A program made the position numbers and the translations under genes. Shown one piece after another: positions 36,281-44,285 of a DNA stretch of 64,000 nucleotides (positions within the stretch are counted from its first letter, which is position 1; each line of letters starts with the position of its first letter). This stretch comes from an uncultured Cytophagales bacterium (lineage in GTDB: Bacteria > Bacteroidota > Bacteroidia > Cytophagales > Cyclobacteriaceae). Location: positions 124,001 to 188,000 of the forward strand of contig CAJXNP010000011.1 in NCBI GenBank assembly GCA_913057175.1, written 5' to 3'. Below the pieces are notes generated by a model, which worked only from the letters and a program-made list of their open reading frames with translations, was not told the DNA's origin and did no database searches.

Positions 36281-36313
36281 CAAAAGTAGCACTAAAAACC
36301 ATTTTTTGTACAA
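36281..36313 (-). promoter_or_regulatory. Candidate promoter of ppa
   Basis: On the minus strand TTG (36313-36311), a 22-base spacer and TACTTTTG (36288-36281) match the Bacteroidota promoter pattern, placing the transcript start about 40 bases before the ppa ATG. Confidence 0.5.
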
Positions 36314-36858
36314 TTCTTAGAAAAAATATAATTGTCGATTCTCCCAAATTGGGAATATTTTATCATAGAGGGAATTGATACACAGACAACAAATATTAAA
36401 CATCCTGAAAATCAACATGTTAAAAAAATAGCACAGTTTTGGCATATTGGCATACCGAACTTAGTTACCAAAAACTCGGTAGCAAATCTGACAAGAAGTG
36501 TTGGAGGTTGAGCAGGTTGAACAAGTGAAGTTGAAGTTGAGTTTTGACGTGATGATGAATTGTGTTGGTCAGAATTGATACTAGAGTTTGAGGACTAATG
36601 ATTAATTGGTTTTGGGGTATTGATTGGCGGTAGTGTTGTTGATTAGAGGGACGAGCCGCCACTTTTTCAACTTTAAAACCTAAATACTTGGTTGGTTTGG
36701 TGAATATAAAAGTATTTAGATTTTTTAAGCTTAAAAGGTGCCTTTCGCTGGGAGTTGATTTCGATCTTTCTCGTAACAGAAAGGCACCTTTTTAAAGCTG
36801 ACTAAAGATTTGATACAATATAAAAGGTTTTCATAGTGCGGTTGGTAGTTAAATGATT
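36314..36858. other. Gene-free stretch with strong strand asymmetry and a long hairpin
   Basis: No credible gene. From about 36481 to 36650 the plus strand has roughly 57 G but only about 10 C, by my count; the only open frame (36465-36662, minus, GTG start) has a Gln/His/Leu-rich product with no resemblance to a protein family. A motif TTTTTCAACTTTAAAA lies at 36663-36678, followed by the hairpin at 36728-36799. A plus-strand transcript ending at the terminator 36859-36886 would explain the layout. Confidence 0.4.
36728..36799. other. Large inverted repeat (about 19-bp arms, 32-nt loop)
   Basis: AGCTTAAAAGGTGCCTTTC (36728-36746) pairs with GAAAGGCACCTTTTTAAAGCT (36779-36799) with only a small bulge; the loop is 32 nt. 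T-runs on both sides let it act as a terminator in either direction, but the long loop is unusual for that and would also suit a structured RNA. Confidence 0.6.
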
Positions 36859-36886
36859 AGGCGGGTTTTCCCGCCTTTTCTTTTTT
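36859..36886 (+). terminator. Plus-strand terminator overlapping the TSUP stop codon
   Basis: GGCGGG-TTTT-CCCGCC followed by TTTTCTTTTTT, oriented for plus-strand transcription, although both flanking genes are on the minus strand. It implies a plus-strand transcript from the gene-free stretch upstream. Confidence 0.7.
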
Positions 36887-37643
36887 ATACGAATAGCTTT
36901 ACAGCCGCAAATACAATTGAAATGATAATAAATATCCTGTAGGGCCGCTCAGGGATCAATCTGACAATAAATATTCCCACTACAGCTCCAAGTATAATCA
37001 CTGGCAATAAGCTCAAATCAAATAAAAATGTCCTGGTTGTAATAGTTTCCCAATTCAGAATGTGAAATGGTACTTTGAAAACATTGACCAATAAAAAGAA
37101 CCAGGCTGAAGTGCCTATGAAATTATTCTTTTTGAGATTCATCGACAAAAAGTAGATAGTCATGACCGGACCGGCTGCATTCCCTATCATGGTAGTAAAT
37201 CCACCCAGCAATCCTGCAAACGACGCGAAAAACCAATTATGAGGAATGGCTTTTGCAGCGTTTTTTCTTTCATTCCACACCATTATGACTACCCCTGATA
37301 AAATGATCACTGCAAGAAGTGTTCTGAACTGATCACTATTAATTAAATCTCCCACATAAACACCGATGAGGATCCCGACAACTGTGGCAGGAGCTAGTTT
37401 TAACAATAATTTGAGATCAGCGTGACGATGGTAATAAACCACGCCCATGATATCTCCCATGATGAGCATGGGCAATAAAATTCCTGTAGAAGGCTTTGCT
37501 CCAAACACAGATGCCAGGACCGGCACAATGAACATCCCCAGTCCGGACAAGCCTACCTTTCCCATCCCTACGCACAAGGCACAAAGAATTATCCAAAACC
37601 AGTCGTTTCCTGATAAATGAAAGGATTGAAAAAATTCGAGCAA
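36885..37643 (-). CDS. TSUP (TauE/SafE) family sulfite/anion transporter, TTG start
   Basis: A 252-residue membrane protein with about eight hydrophobic segments and the two similar halves of the TSUP family (LCVGMGKVGLSGLGMFIVPVLA in the first, FAGLLGGFTTMIGNAAGPVMTIYFL in the second). Members export sulfite, sulfonates or other organic anions; the substrate is unknown here. No ATG is available before the first helix, so translation probably begins at TTG 37643, 15 bases after the hisB stop. It is therefore likely in the same transcript as hisGDCB. Confidence 0.87.
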   Translation of the reverse strand: MLEFFQSFHLSGNDWFWIILCALCVGMGKVGLSGLGMFIVPVLASVFGAKPSTGILLPMLIMGDIMGVVYYHRHADLKLLLKLAPATVVGILIGVYVGDLINSDQFRTLLAVIILSGVVIMVWNERKNAAKAIPHNWFFASFAGLLGGFTTMIGNAAGPVMTIYFLSMNLKKNNFIGTSAWFFLLVNVFKVPFHILNWETITTRTFLFDLSLLPVIILGAVVGIFIVRLIPERPYRIFIIISIVFAAVKLFV

Positions 37644-37658
37644 AATATTCAGGTTAAA

Positions 37659-38756
37659 TTACAGAACCCCCTTTGTACTGGGAAGATCGTCAATTTCATT
37701 TAAATTTCTTTGTATGGCCATTTTGATCGCCCTTGCCCAGGCTTTGAAGATAGCCTCAATTTTATGATGTTCATTGGTTCCTTCTGCTTTGATGTTCAGA
37801 TTGCATTTAGATGTATCTGAGAAAGATTTAAAAAAATGCATAAACATTTCAGTCGGCATCTCGCCAATTTTCTCCCGATTAAACTCGGCATCCCAGACCA
37901 GCCAGGGTCTGCCTCCAAAATCAATGGCAACCTGTGCCAGGCAATCATCCATTGGCAATAGGAAACCATATCTTGAAATTCCTTTTTTATCTCCGAGAGC
38001 TCCTAAAAAAGCTTCCCCCAAAGCTAATGCCGTATCTTCTATGGTGTGATGCTCATCGATCTCCAGATCCCCATCAACTTTAATACTAAGATCAATTTTA
38101 CCATGCTTTCCCAGCTGATCCAGCATGTGGTCAAAAAAGGCTATCCCAGTCGATATATTGGTTTTTCCGGTACCATCCAGGTTAACTCTAATTTTAATTT
38201 TGGTTTCACTTGTATTGCGCTCAACTTCAAATTCCCGATTTGGGACTTTTAAAAACCGGTAAACCTCATCCCAATCCGTGGTAATCAGATCACTATAATC
38301 ATTTTCCTTTTCCGATAGAAAAATTGCTTTGCATCCCAGGTTTTGGGCAAGTTGAACATCAGTCAATCGATCACCTATGACATAAGAATTTTTTAAATCG
38401 TAATCGCCCTCCAAATATTTGGCCAGCAAGCCTGTACCAGGTTTTCGTCCGGGTGAATTTTCGTGATCAAAGGATCGGTCGATCAAAATGTCATTAAAAA
38501 CAATTCCTTCGCCTTCCAATGTTTTTAACATTTTATTGTGAGCCGGCCAAAAAGTATTTTCCGGAAAGGATTCCGTACCCAGGCCATCCTGGTTGGAAAC
38601 CATTACCAACTCATAATCAAGTTCTTCTGCTATTTTACGCAAATTAGAAATAGCTTTTGGAACGAATTCCAGCTTCTCCAGCGAATCGATCTGATAATCC
38701 TCAGGTTCAACAATGATCGTTTGATCCCTGTCTATGAATAATACTTTTTTACTCAT
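37659..38756 (-). CDS. hisB: Bifunctional histidinol-phosphatase/imidazoleglycerol-phosphate dehydratase
   Basis: A 365-residue fusion that performs steps six and eight of histidine synthesis. Residues 1-165 are a HAD phosphatase (LFIDRDQTI with the nucleophile Asp, [35 protein letters not shown]). Residues 170-365 are the dehydratase ([51 protein letters not shown]). The phosphatase lacks the zinc-binding cysteines found in E. coli HisB; its loop reads [11 protein letters not shown]. It overlaps hisC by 8 bases. Confidence 0.96.
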   Translation of the reverse strand: MSKKVLFIDRDQTIIVEPEDYQIDSLEKLEFVPKAISNLRKIAEELDYELVMVSNQDGLGTESFPENTFWPAHNKMLKTLEGEGIVFNDILIDRSFDHENSPGRKPGTGLLAKYLEGDYDLKNSYVIGDRLTDVQLAQNLGCKAIFLSEKENDYSDLITTDWDEVYRFLKVPNREFEVERNTSETKIKIRVNLDGTGKTNISTGIAFFDHMLDQLGKHGKIDLSIKVDGDLEIDEHHTIEDTALALGEAFLGALGDKKGISRYGFLLPMDDCLAQVAIDFGGRPWLVWDAEFNREKIGEMPTEMFMHFFKSFSDTSKCNLNIKAEGTNEHHKIEAIFKAWARAIKMAIQRNLNEIDDLPSTKGVL

Positions 38757-39798
38757 CCTTTATTGATTTTAGCGCCTCAAGTAATCGTCTGTTTTCGTCA
38801 GACGTTCCAACGGTGATTCTAAGGCAGTCATCACACAAAATTACTTTGGATCGATCCCTGACAATAATCCTTTGGTCAATTAAAGATTGAAATATCCTTC
38901 CGGCCTCATCCATTTTTACCAGTAAAAAATTTGCATCTGTTGGAAAAACTTTGATCACACCACTTAATTGAACCAGTTCATTTTTCAGGATCTCTCTTTG
39001 GCTTAGAATTTCCCTGACGTGATTGTCTTTCCAGGAAACATTATTCAAAGCTTCCAGAGCCAGTTTTTGCGTTGCACCATTTATATTGTAAGGAGGCTTG
39101 ATCTTATCCAGAATGTTCACAATTTCCTTATCCGCAAAGGCCATTCCCAATCTCAAAGCTGCCAATCCCCATGCCTTGCTCAAGGTCTGCAATATGAAGA
39201 GATTTTTATATTTTCCCAATTTGGGAATAAAACCATCAAATTCGCTAAAATCGATGTAAGCCTCATCCAAAACAACCAAACCATTGAAATTCTGAATAAT
39301 GGACTCAATATCTTCTTCATTCATTCGGTTTCCAGTCGGATTATTAGGAGAACATAAAAAAATTAATTTAGTTCTCTCATCTGTTGAATCCAGAATATTG
39401 TTTACATCCAATTGAAAATCTGTTGTTAAAGGAACTTTTTTGATTTGAATGTTATTGATCTGCGCACTAACTTCATACATGCCGTAAGTTGGTGGCGTAA
39501 GAATGAGATTGTCCACTCCGGGTTCACAAAATGCACGAATGATCAGGTCGATGGGCTCGTCACTTCCGTTGCCAAGAAAAACCTTTTCCACATCAACTCC
39601 TTTAATCTCTGAAACCCTGTTTTTTAAGATCTTTTGATGTGGGTCAGGGTACCGGTTAAAAGATTCACTGGTGGCCGAACCAAACGGGTTTTCATTGGCA
39701 TCAAGAAATACACCTTCTCTGCCTGTATATTCATCTCTGGCTGAAGAATAGGGTTTGATATTTCGCAAATGCGGTCGAAGTAATTCCAGGATATTCAT
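38749..39798 (-). CDS. hisC: Histidinol-phosphate aminotransferase
   Basis: A 349-residue class II PLP aminotransferase that makes L-histidinol phosphate. Blocks seen are [52 protein letters not shown], and the PLP-lysine region [16 protein letters not shown]. The length matches the family. It lies between hisD (43 bases upstream) and hisB (overlap of 8 bases) in the order hisG-D-C-B, typical for Bacteroidota. The start is ATG 39798. Confidence 0.96.
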   Translation of the reverse strand: MNILELLRPHLRNIKPYSSARDEYTGREGVFLDANENPFGSATSESFNRYPDPHQKILKNRVSEIKGVDVEKVFLGNGSDEPIDLIIRAFCEPGVDNLILTPPTYGMYEVSAQINNIQIKKVPLTTDFQLDVNNILDSTDERTKLIFLCSPNNPTGNRMNEEDIESIIQNFNGLVVLDEAYIDFSEFDGFIPKLGKYKNLFILQTLSKAWGLAALRLGMAFADKEIVNILDKIKPPYNINGATQKLALEALNNVSWKDNHVREILSQREILKNELVQLSGVIKVFPTDANFLLVKMDEAGRIFQSLIDQRIIVRDRSKVILCDDCLRITVGTSDENRRLLEALKSIKDE

Positions 39799-39841
39799 TT
39801 ATCTGATAAAATAATCCTCTACAGGACTGTTTCTAAAAATC

Positions 39842-41131
39842 TTAATTCTTTTCCAAATATTTAAGTCTGAGCGTCACAGCATTTTTATGTCCTACAAGAT
39901 GTTCTTCTTCCGCCATCACCTCCACGATCGGACCCAGGGTTTTTATTCCCCTTTCAGTTAATTTCTGATAAGTAATTTTCTTGACAAAGCTATCAACAGA
40001 AACCCCACTGAAGGCAAGCGCTGCTTTATTTGTTGGTAAGGTATGATTCGTTCCCGATGCGTAGTCGCCAACAGATTCCGGCGAAAGATTACCTAAAAAT
40101 ACTGAGCCCGCATTAATGATCTGGTCAGCGACCTTCTCAGGTTCCTTTACAGAGAGGATCAGGTGCTCTGCAGCATATTGATTTAATAGCTTTATGGCTT
40201 CCTCCTGGGAATTCATTACCACCAAAGAACTCTTTGCCAACGACTGTTCTGCTATGCGCTTTCTCGGCAATTTATCTAATTGTTTATCGATCTCCAGCTT
40301 ACATTTTTTTAGTATATCCACGTTACTCGTTACCAAAAGTACCTGGCTGTCGATGCCGTGTTCCGCCTGTGATAAAAGATCTGCCGCCACAAACTGTGGA
40401 ATTGCGGTTTCATCTGCATAAACTGCTACCTCAGACGGGCCGGCTGGCATGTCAATCGCCATACCTTTCTGGCTGACATATTGCTTAGCGGCTGTTACAT
40501 ACTGATTGCCCGGGCCAAATATTTTATACACTTTAGGGACGGATTCGGTGCCATAGGTCATAGCCGCAATAGCCTGTGCTCCACCAACTTTTATCACTTT
40601 ATGAATACCAACTAAATTAGCTGCATATAAAATAGCCGGGTGAATTCTCCCTTCCTTGGTTGGAGGAGTACATAGAACAATCTCCCTGCACCCTGCAATT
40701 TTTGCCGGTATTCCCAGCATCAAGACCGTGCTAAACAATGGTGCTGTACCACCAGGAACATATAAACCTACTTTTTCGATGGGTACAGATCTTCTCATAC
40801 AACTTACCCCACGCATTGTTTCGATTTTCAGTTCACTCTGTACCTGCGCCTGGTGAAATTTTTCAATATTGGCAACTGCTTTATTAATCGCCGATTTCAG
40901 CTCAGGATTGACTTTGGTAATTGCTGCCTGAATTTCCCTTTCAGTAACTAAAACATCCTTTATTTCGGCATGATCATACTCAAATGCAAAGCGGATCAGG
41001 GCTTTATCTCCTCTACGCCTCACACTCTTAAAAATTGGCTTGATAACCTTTTTCAAGCTTTTGAGCTTGATTACAGGTCGTGTTGTTATTTGCTTGATCT
41101 CATCTTTACCAGGGTTGACAAAAGTTTTCAC
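39842..41131 (-). CDS. hisD: Histidinol dehydrogenase, GTG start
   Basis: A 429-residue zinc enzyme that oxidises histidinol to histidine with two NAD+. It shows SVPIEKVGLYVPGGTAPLFS, ALTYG-like AAMTYGTESVPKVYKIFGPG, DMPAGPSEVAVYAD, DLLSQAEHGIDSQVLLV with the metal/catalytic residues, and SVGDYASGTNHTLPTN. An in-frame stop lies just upstream and no ATG is available, so GTG 41131 (KTFVNPGKDE follows) is the start. It is 18 bases downstream of hisG. Confidence 0.96.
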   Translation of the reverse strand: MKTFVNPGKDEIKQITTRPVIKLKSLKKVIKPIFKSVRRRGDKALIRFAFEYDHAEIKDVLVTEREIQAAITKVNPELKSAINKAVANIEKFHQAQVQSELKIETMRGVSCMRRSVPIEKVGLYVPGGTAPLFSTVLMLGIPAKIAGCREIVLCTPPTKEGRIHPAILYAANLVGIHKVIKVGGAQAIAAMTYGTESVPKVYKIFGPGNQYVTAAKQYVSQKGMAIDMPAGPSEVAVYADETAIPQFVAADLLSQAEHGIDSQVLLVTSNVDILKKCKLEIDKQLDKLPRKRIAEQSLAKSSLVVMNSQEEAIKLLNQYAAEHLILSVKEPEKVADQIINAGSVFLGNLSPESVGDYASGTNHTLPTNKAALAFSGVSVDSFVKKITYQKLTERGIKTLGPIVEVMAEEEHLVGHKNAVTLRLKYLEKN

Positions 41132-41149
41132 AGCTTACGGTTATTATAT

Positions 41150-42010
41150 TTACAATATCATCTTTTCAATCGGTACAACCAAAATTCCCTGGGCACCTGC
41201 TTTTTTAAGTTTTTCAATTCTTTCCCAAAACTCATCTTCCTTGATTGCTGAATGGATAGAGCTCCAGCCTTCCTGCGCTAAAGGAAGGACGGTTGGGCTT
41301 TTCATGCCGGGAAGTATTTTTATGATCTCATCGATGGCTTCGTTTGGAGCGTTCAACAAGATATACTTATTAATTTTCCCATTTTGCACGGATTCAATTC
41401 TGAAAATCAATTGATCAAGAATGGCTTTTTTAGCTGAGCTAATATCCTGATATCCAATCATCACCGCTTCGGATTTGAAAATTACTTCTACCTCCTTCAA
41501 CCCATTGCTGATCAACGTACTGCCTGAACTTACGATATCGCATATTCCATCAGCTAAACCTATACCCGGGGCTATTTCAACAGATCCGGAAATCTCATGG
41601 ATTTCTGCGTTAATACTTTCTGAATTCAGATAATCCGATAGTATTTTAGGATAGGATGTGGCTATTTTTTTCCCGTCAAAATATTTCGAACTTTTGTACT
41701 CAACACTTTTCGGTACAGCCAGACTCAGTCTGCATTTACTGAACCCCAGCTTTTTAATGTAGTCGATATTCTTCCCTTTTTCAACCGCTACATTCTCTCC
41801 AACAATACCAATATCAGCCACACCATCTGCCACATAATCGGGGATATCATCATCCCTAAGAAAGAGCAATTCTATCGGAAAATTATATGAACTAGAGGTC
41901 AATTTGCTTACACCGTTGTTCATTTTAATCCCGCATTCCTTGATGATCTGAATGGAATCCTCACTTAGTCTACCCTTGCTCTGAATGGCCAAACGCAAAA
42001 CTTCGCTCAT
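41150..42010 (-). CDS. hisG: ATP phosphoribosyltransferase, long form
   Basis: A 286-residue HisG_L enzyme, the first and feedback-controlled step of histidine synthesis, joining ATP and PRPP. The catalytic part has AIQSKGRLSEDS, VADGVADIGIVGENV and the PRPP loop ADGICDIVSSGSTLISNGL. The last 75 residues are the ACT-like regulatory domain that binds histidine (PGMKSPTVLPLAQEGWSSIH). It heads the hisGDCB(-TSUP) operon. A histidine-rich leader peptide with potential RNA switching lies 85 bases upstream. hisHAFI are not in this window. Confidence 0.96.
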   Translation of the reverse strand: MSEVLRLAIQSKGRLSEDSIQIIKECGIKMNNGVSKLTSSSYNFPIELLFLRDDDIPDYVADGVADIGIVGENVAVEKGKNIDYIKKLGFSKCRLSLAVPKSVEYKSSKYFDGKKIATSYPKILSDYLNSESINAEIHEISGSVEIAPGIGLADGICDIVSSGSTLISNGLKEVEVIFKSEAVMIGYQDISSAKKAILDQLIFRIESVQNGKINKYILLNAPNEAIDEIIKILPGMKSPTVLPLAQEGWSSIHSAIKEDEFWERIEKLKKAGAQGILVVPIEKMIL

Positions 42011-42088
42011 GAGATTTATTATTTAATATTTTGAAATTTGAATAATTGGAAATGGTTATATGTCAATTGATTGTGATAGAAGCGCTTT

Positions 42089-42105
42089 TTCCTCTCTACG
42101 AGGAA
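42089..42105 (-). promoter_or_regulatory. Hairpin over the his leader stop codon
   Basis: TTCCTC and GAGGAA form a perfect 6-bp stem with a 5-nt loop; the TAG stop of the leader peptide lies in the loop region (42098-42096). In addition GCGCTT (42167-42162), before the leader start, can pair with AAGCGC (42087-42082), after the leader stop. Alternative pairings that depend on ribosome position are thus possible. No T-run follows, so it is not a classical intrinsic attenuator. Confidence 0.5.
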
Positions 42106-42146
42106 TGGTGATGAAGATGATGATATGGATAACATCTGAAAAGCAT
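42096..42146 (-). CDS. hisL: Histidine operon leader peptide (hisL-like)
   Basis: A 16-residue frame from ATG 42146 to TAG, encoding MLFRCYPYHHLHHHSS. Five of six consecutive codons (CAT CAT CTT CAT CAC CAT) specify histidine, as in his leader peptides of other bacteria, where a ribosome stalling for lack of charged tRNA-His changes downstream RNA folding. It lies directly upstream of hisG on the same strand and about 20 bases after a promoter-like TATTTTTG. Such a cluster of histidine codons in the exact place expected makes chance unlikely. The mechanism is open, since I see no U-rich terminator. Confidence 0.8.
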   Translation of the reverse strand: MLFRCYPYHHLHHHSS

Positions 42147-42166
42147 AATTGACAAATATGTAAGCG

Positions 42167-42174
42167 CAAAAATA
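42167..42174 (-). promoter_or_regulatory. Candidate promoter -7 box of the his operon
   Basis: The minus strand reads TATTTTTG, an exact TAnnTTTG match, about 20 bases before the leader-peptide ATG. No TTG is found at the right distance upstream (TTA instead). Confidence 0.45.
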
Positions 42175-42254
42175 GAGATAAAATTATTTAATAAAAATTT
42201 ACCTGTGTTTTAGTAAAAAAACAATTGTGGTTTAAATGAAATGTTCGAGCACTA

Positions 42255-42911
42255 CTAAATCACAAATTGACCCATCAATCGTGCACCGGCAAAATTTTCA
42301 AACAAAGAAATACAAAGCTCGGATGAACTACTAAAATTATCGGCCTTTAAAAAATTATAGAAAATGAGAAGGAATTTTGTTGTTTCAGGGGTGATCATTG
42401 TTCTCATTGAGTCACTGGTTGGTGTGCCAAAAGGACCAAGGTTATCGTAAAGTGTTGGAAGGAACTCAATGTTGAGGTTTCCTCGTCCAATAGCTTCGTA
42501 TGGTGATTGATCCCCTACGGACAATCGAGCGTTACCAGCTATTTTGCTTGCATCAAAACCACCTATTGAAAACCCGGTCAAAACCGATACCAGGTTGAGA
42601 CAGTCTACGAGGTTATTCACTTTGTATAACCCCTTACCATTTACAACTCGCCTGAGCAAAGCCTCAGCAGAAGGTCGGTACCTTGACGGGTCCTTTCCCA
42701 ATTTTTTATAAGCTTCCCTCGTGGTGTGATTAGAAGGGATTTGAGAAATTTCTTCCAGGTTTAATTTCTCGGAAATTTCATCCAACTTTTTATTGGCTTC
42801 CTTCCAAAAAGCATCCGAGCTATCCGTAACCGTCACCTCAAATTCAAATACATGCAGAGTGGTATCCGGCAAGACTTTCTCAAAATCCGGGTCGATAGAG
42901 ATTTTTATCAT
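42255..42911 (-). CDS. B3/B4 tRNA-binding domain protein
   Basis: A 218-residue protein that consists of the B3/B4 domain otherwise found in the beta chain of phenylalanyl-tRNA synthetase, where it edits mischarged tRNA. Blocks include HTTREAYKKLGKDPSRYRPS, EALLRRVVNGKGLYKVNNLV, DCLNLVSVLTGFSIGGFD and RLSVGDQSPYEAIGRG. Free-standing members are thought to act in trans on aminoacyl-tRNA or on free amino acids, but this is not settled. The ATG at 42911 fits. It is a single gene upstream of the his leader, on the same strand. Confidence 0.85.
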   Translation of the reverse strand: MIKISIDPDFEKVLPDTTLHVFEFEVTVTDSSDAFWKEANKKLDEISEKLNLEEISQIPSNHTTREAYKKLGKDPSRYRPSAEALLRRVVNGKGLYKVNNLVDCLNLVSVLTGFSIGGFDASKIAGNARLSVGDQSPYEAIGRGNLNIEFLPTLYDNLGPFGTPTSDSMRTMITPETTKFLLIFYNFLKADNFSSSSELCISLFENFAGARLMGQFVI

Positions 42912-43078
42912 GACACAAAAAAGTAAAATCTACCATTATTTAAAAACTTCTCATTTAACAAAACCAATAAATTTTACGATTTTTTCAATAAGAAATCTAT
43001 CTGTTGATAAAAAATTAAAATATAACCAGGTATGTTGAGAATATAGTTTAAAAATACTTTATTTGTTGAAATAATATC

Positions 43079-43150
43079 TGCCGGATCGTCTAATTGGTAG
43101 GATATGGGATTCTGGCTCCCACGGTCTAGGTTCGAATCCTAGTCCGGCAG
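43079..43150 (+). tRNA. tRNA-Gln, anticodon CTG
   Basis: A full cloverleaf: acceptor stem TGCCGGA/TCCGGCA, anticodon stem TGGGA/TCCCA around loop TTCTGGC (anticodon CTG, reading CAG), and T-arm CTAGG TTCGAAT CCTAG. The discriminator is G and CCA is not encoded. It differs at many positions from the TTG isoacceptor at 4294-4366. Confidence 0.95.
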
Positions 43151-43419
43151 CAATTTTAAGTTCACGGTTGACAAAATGCCATTGGCAAATAATCCTATTG
43201 CACCTTGAATATCTCCGTTTCGATAACCGATTTTCATTCACACCAAGTTAGATAAACTTCAATTTTTTCCAATCAATTATTTTCAATGACAAGATGTTTC
43301 GAATCCTGATTCCCGGAGGAAGGATCGATTTCAGGATACCTTGAATAAGTAATAAAACAAAATCATAATCCGGATTTAAATACCCTTTATATGGCATAAA
43401 ATTTACCCTTTAAAGGTCA

Positions 43420-43451
43420 TTGATTTTTAAGTACCAATTAAGTTATCTTTG
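43420..43451 (+). promoter_or_regulatory. Promoter of the 43568-44096 gene pair
   Basis: TTG (43420-43422), a 21-base spacer and TATCTTTG (43444-43451) match the Bacteroidota promoter pattern. Transcription near 43458 would give a 5' leader of about 110 nt that contains the paired element at 43487-43552. The remainder of the 43151-43567 gap holds nothing I recognise. Confidence 0.55.
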
Positions 43452-43486
43452 AATGTATTTAGAATTAATCTAAATAAAAATAAAGT

Positions 43487-43552
43487 CCTTGGTCTCCTTG
43501 CCAGGTATTTTAAAGCACGGTAAGTTTTTTCATTTGGCAAGGGCTCCCAAGG
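43487..43552 (+). ncRNA. Structured 5' leader element, possible cis-regulatory RNA
   Basis: CCTTGG (43487-43492) pairs with CCAAGG (43547-43552), and after an internal loop CCTTGCCA (43496-43503) pairs with TGGCAAGG (43535-43542). This gives 14 strong base pairs in two helices around an AT-rich terminal region of 31 nt. It lies 15 bases before ATG 43568, downstream of a good promoter, and has no T-run, so it is not a terminator. I do not recognise a known riboswitch class. Confidence 0.5.
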
Positions 43553-43567
43553 TACAAACCGAATGAC

Positions 43568-43768
43568 ATGATTGGTCACAAGTATGAATCTGTATTAAAT
43601 CAGCTGGAGCAGGAACTTTTCTGTAACCATGTTGATATTCAAAGTTTAAGTGAATTGGCACAACAAAGCAACTGTCCTTATTTACAACATCTGATCCAAT
43701 CATTTCAACAGGAAGTTTATAATACAAACGAAGCATACATTATTCAACAACTTAAAAAATCATTGTAA
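43568..43768 (+). CDS. Small protein of unknown function
   Basis: A 66-residue, helix-rich, Gln- and Leu-rich protein (QLEQELFCNHVDIQSLSELA, then LIQSFQQEVYNTNEAYIIQQ). It has two cysteines (residues 18 and 36) and no signal peptide or membrane segment. It starts at ATG 43568 after a structured leader and a matching promoter, and ends one base before the next gene, so the two are co-transcribed and probably translationally coupled. I do not recognise its family. Confidence 0.65.
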   Translation: MIGHKYESVLNQLEQELFCNHVDIQSLSELAQQSNCPYLQHLIQSFQQEVYNTNEAYIIQQLKKSL

Positions 43769-43769
43769 G

Positions 43770-44096
43770 ATGAATTGCAAACCAAAAGTCCTGGTCGAAG
43801 GAGATCATTTTTACATCTCTCAATGCAAAAACTGTAAAAGAATAGGATTGTATTTTAATAATTTAATGGCTGGCTTCAGTAAAGATGAATTTATTCAATT
43901 TTCTTCTGCCATTCTTCAATTGGAATTTAATGATGGTCAGATTATTTTCCCCGACCGACAAGAAAGAATAGTCATTCAGACTTGTCATCTAAACATCCAC
44001 TTTACCTTCGCAGAGGAAGAATTCGAAACATTAAAGGAAAACATTGCTCAAGCAAAATTGCTGATAGAGGTTGGTGATGTGATCAGCATCAAATGA
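43770..44096 (+). CDS. Small Bacteroidota protein (probably DUF6686)
   Basis: A 108-residue protein with a CxxC pair in CKNCKRIGLYFNNLMAGFSK and a later Cys, which may bind zinc. I believe this is the Bacteroidota-restricted family DUF6686, whose function is unknown. The rest alternates strands and helices (FIQFSSAILQLEFNDGQIIF, LNIHFTFAEEEFETLKENIA). It starts one base after the previous small gene's stop. Both are expressed from the 43420-43451 promoter. Confidence 0.72.
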   Translation: MNCKPKVLVEGDHFYISQCKNCKRIGLYFNNLMAGFSKDEFIQFSSAILQLEFNDGQIIFPDRQERIVIQTCHLNIHFTFAEEEFETLKENIAQAKLLIEVGDVISIK

Positions 44097-44285
44097 TAAT
44101 TATTTTTTTGGCAATCAAACTCAGATCGATTAATTGCCCCTGCAAATTAAGATTTCGCTTATTTGAATCTCTGTTTTAATCCTAAGTATTATCCATCATA
44201 TTTCTTTTTAGTTCGGCTATATTTATTTAAATTTAACTAACCCTCTACCCTACTTTCTACCCTCTTAAACCTAAAATTTCCGGCT

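Noticed and set aside
36236-36313. 26-residue N-terminal extension of pyrophosphatase
   Set aside because: Family members begin at the MNPWHSVP block; the extension covers a promoter match.
36342-36354. TCCCAA-A-TTGGGA inverted repeat as an operator of ppa
   Set aside because: It is short, far upstream of the promoter match, and a similar word occurs inside hisC, so it may be chance.
36465-36662. 65-codon open frame on the minus strand, GTG start
   Set aside because: It is a consequence of the C-poor plus strand, which lacks stop codons on the other strand; the product is low-complexity Gln/His/Leu.
42011-42095. Intrinsic transcription attenuator before hisG
   Set aside because: Hairpins are present, but none is followed by a U-rich run; the regulation claim rests on the leader peptide and alternative pairings only.
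43059-43241. 60-codon open frame on the minus strand
   Set aside because: It runs antisense through tRNA-Gln(CTG); the GLGFEPRPWEPESHILP-type product is the well-known artefact of translating tRNA genes.
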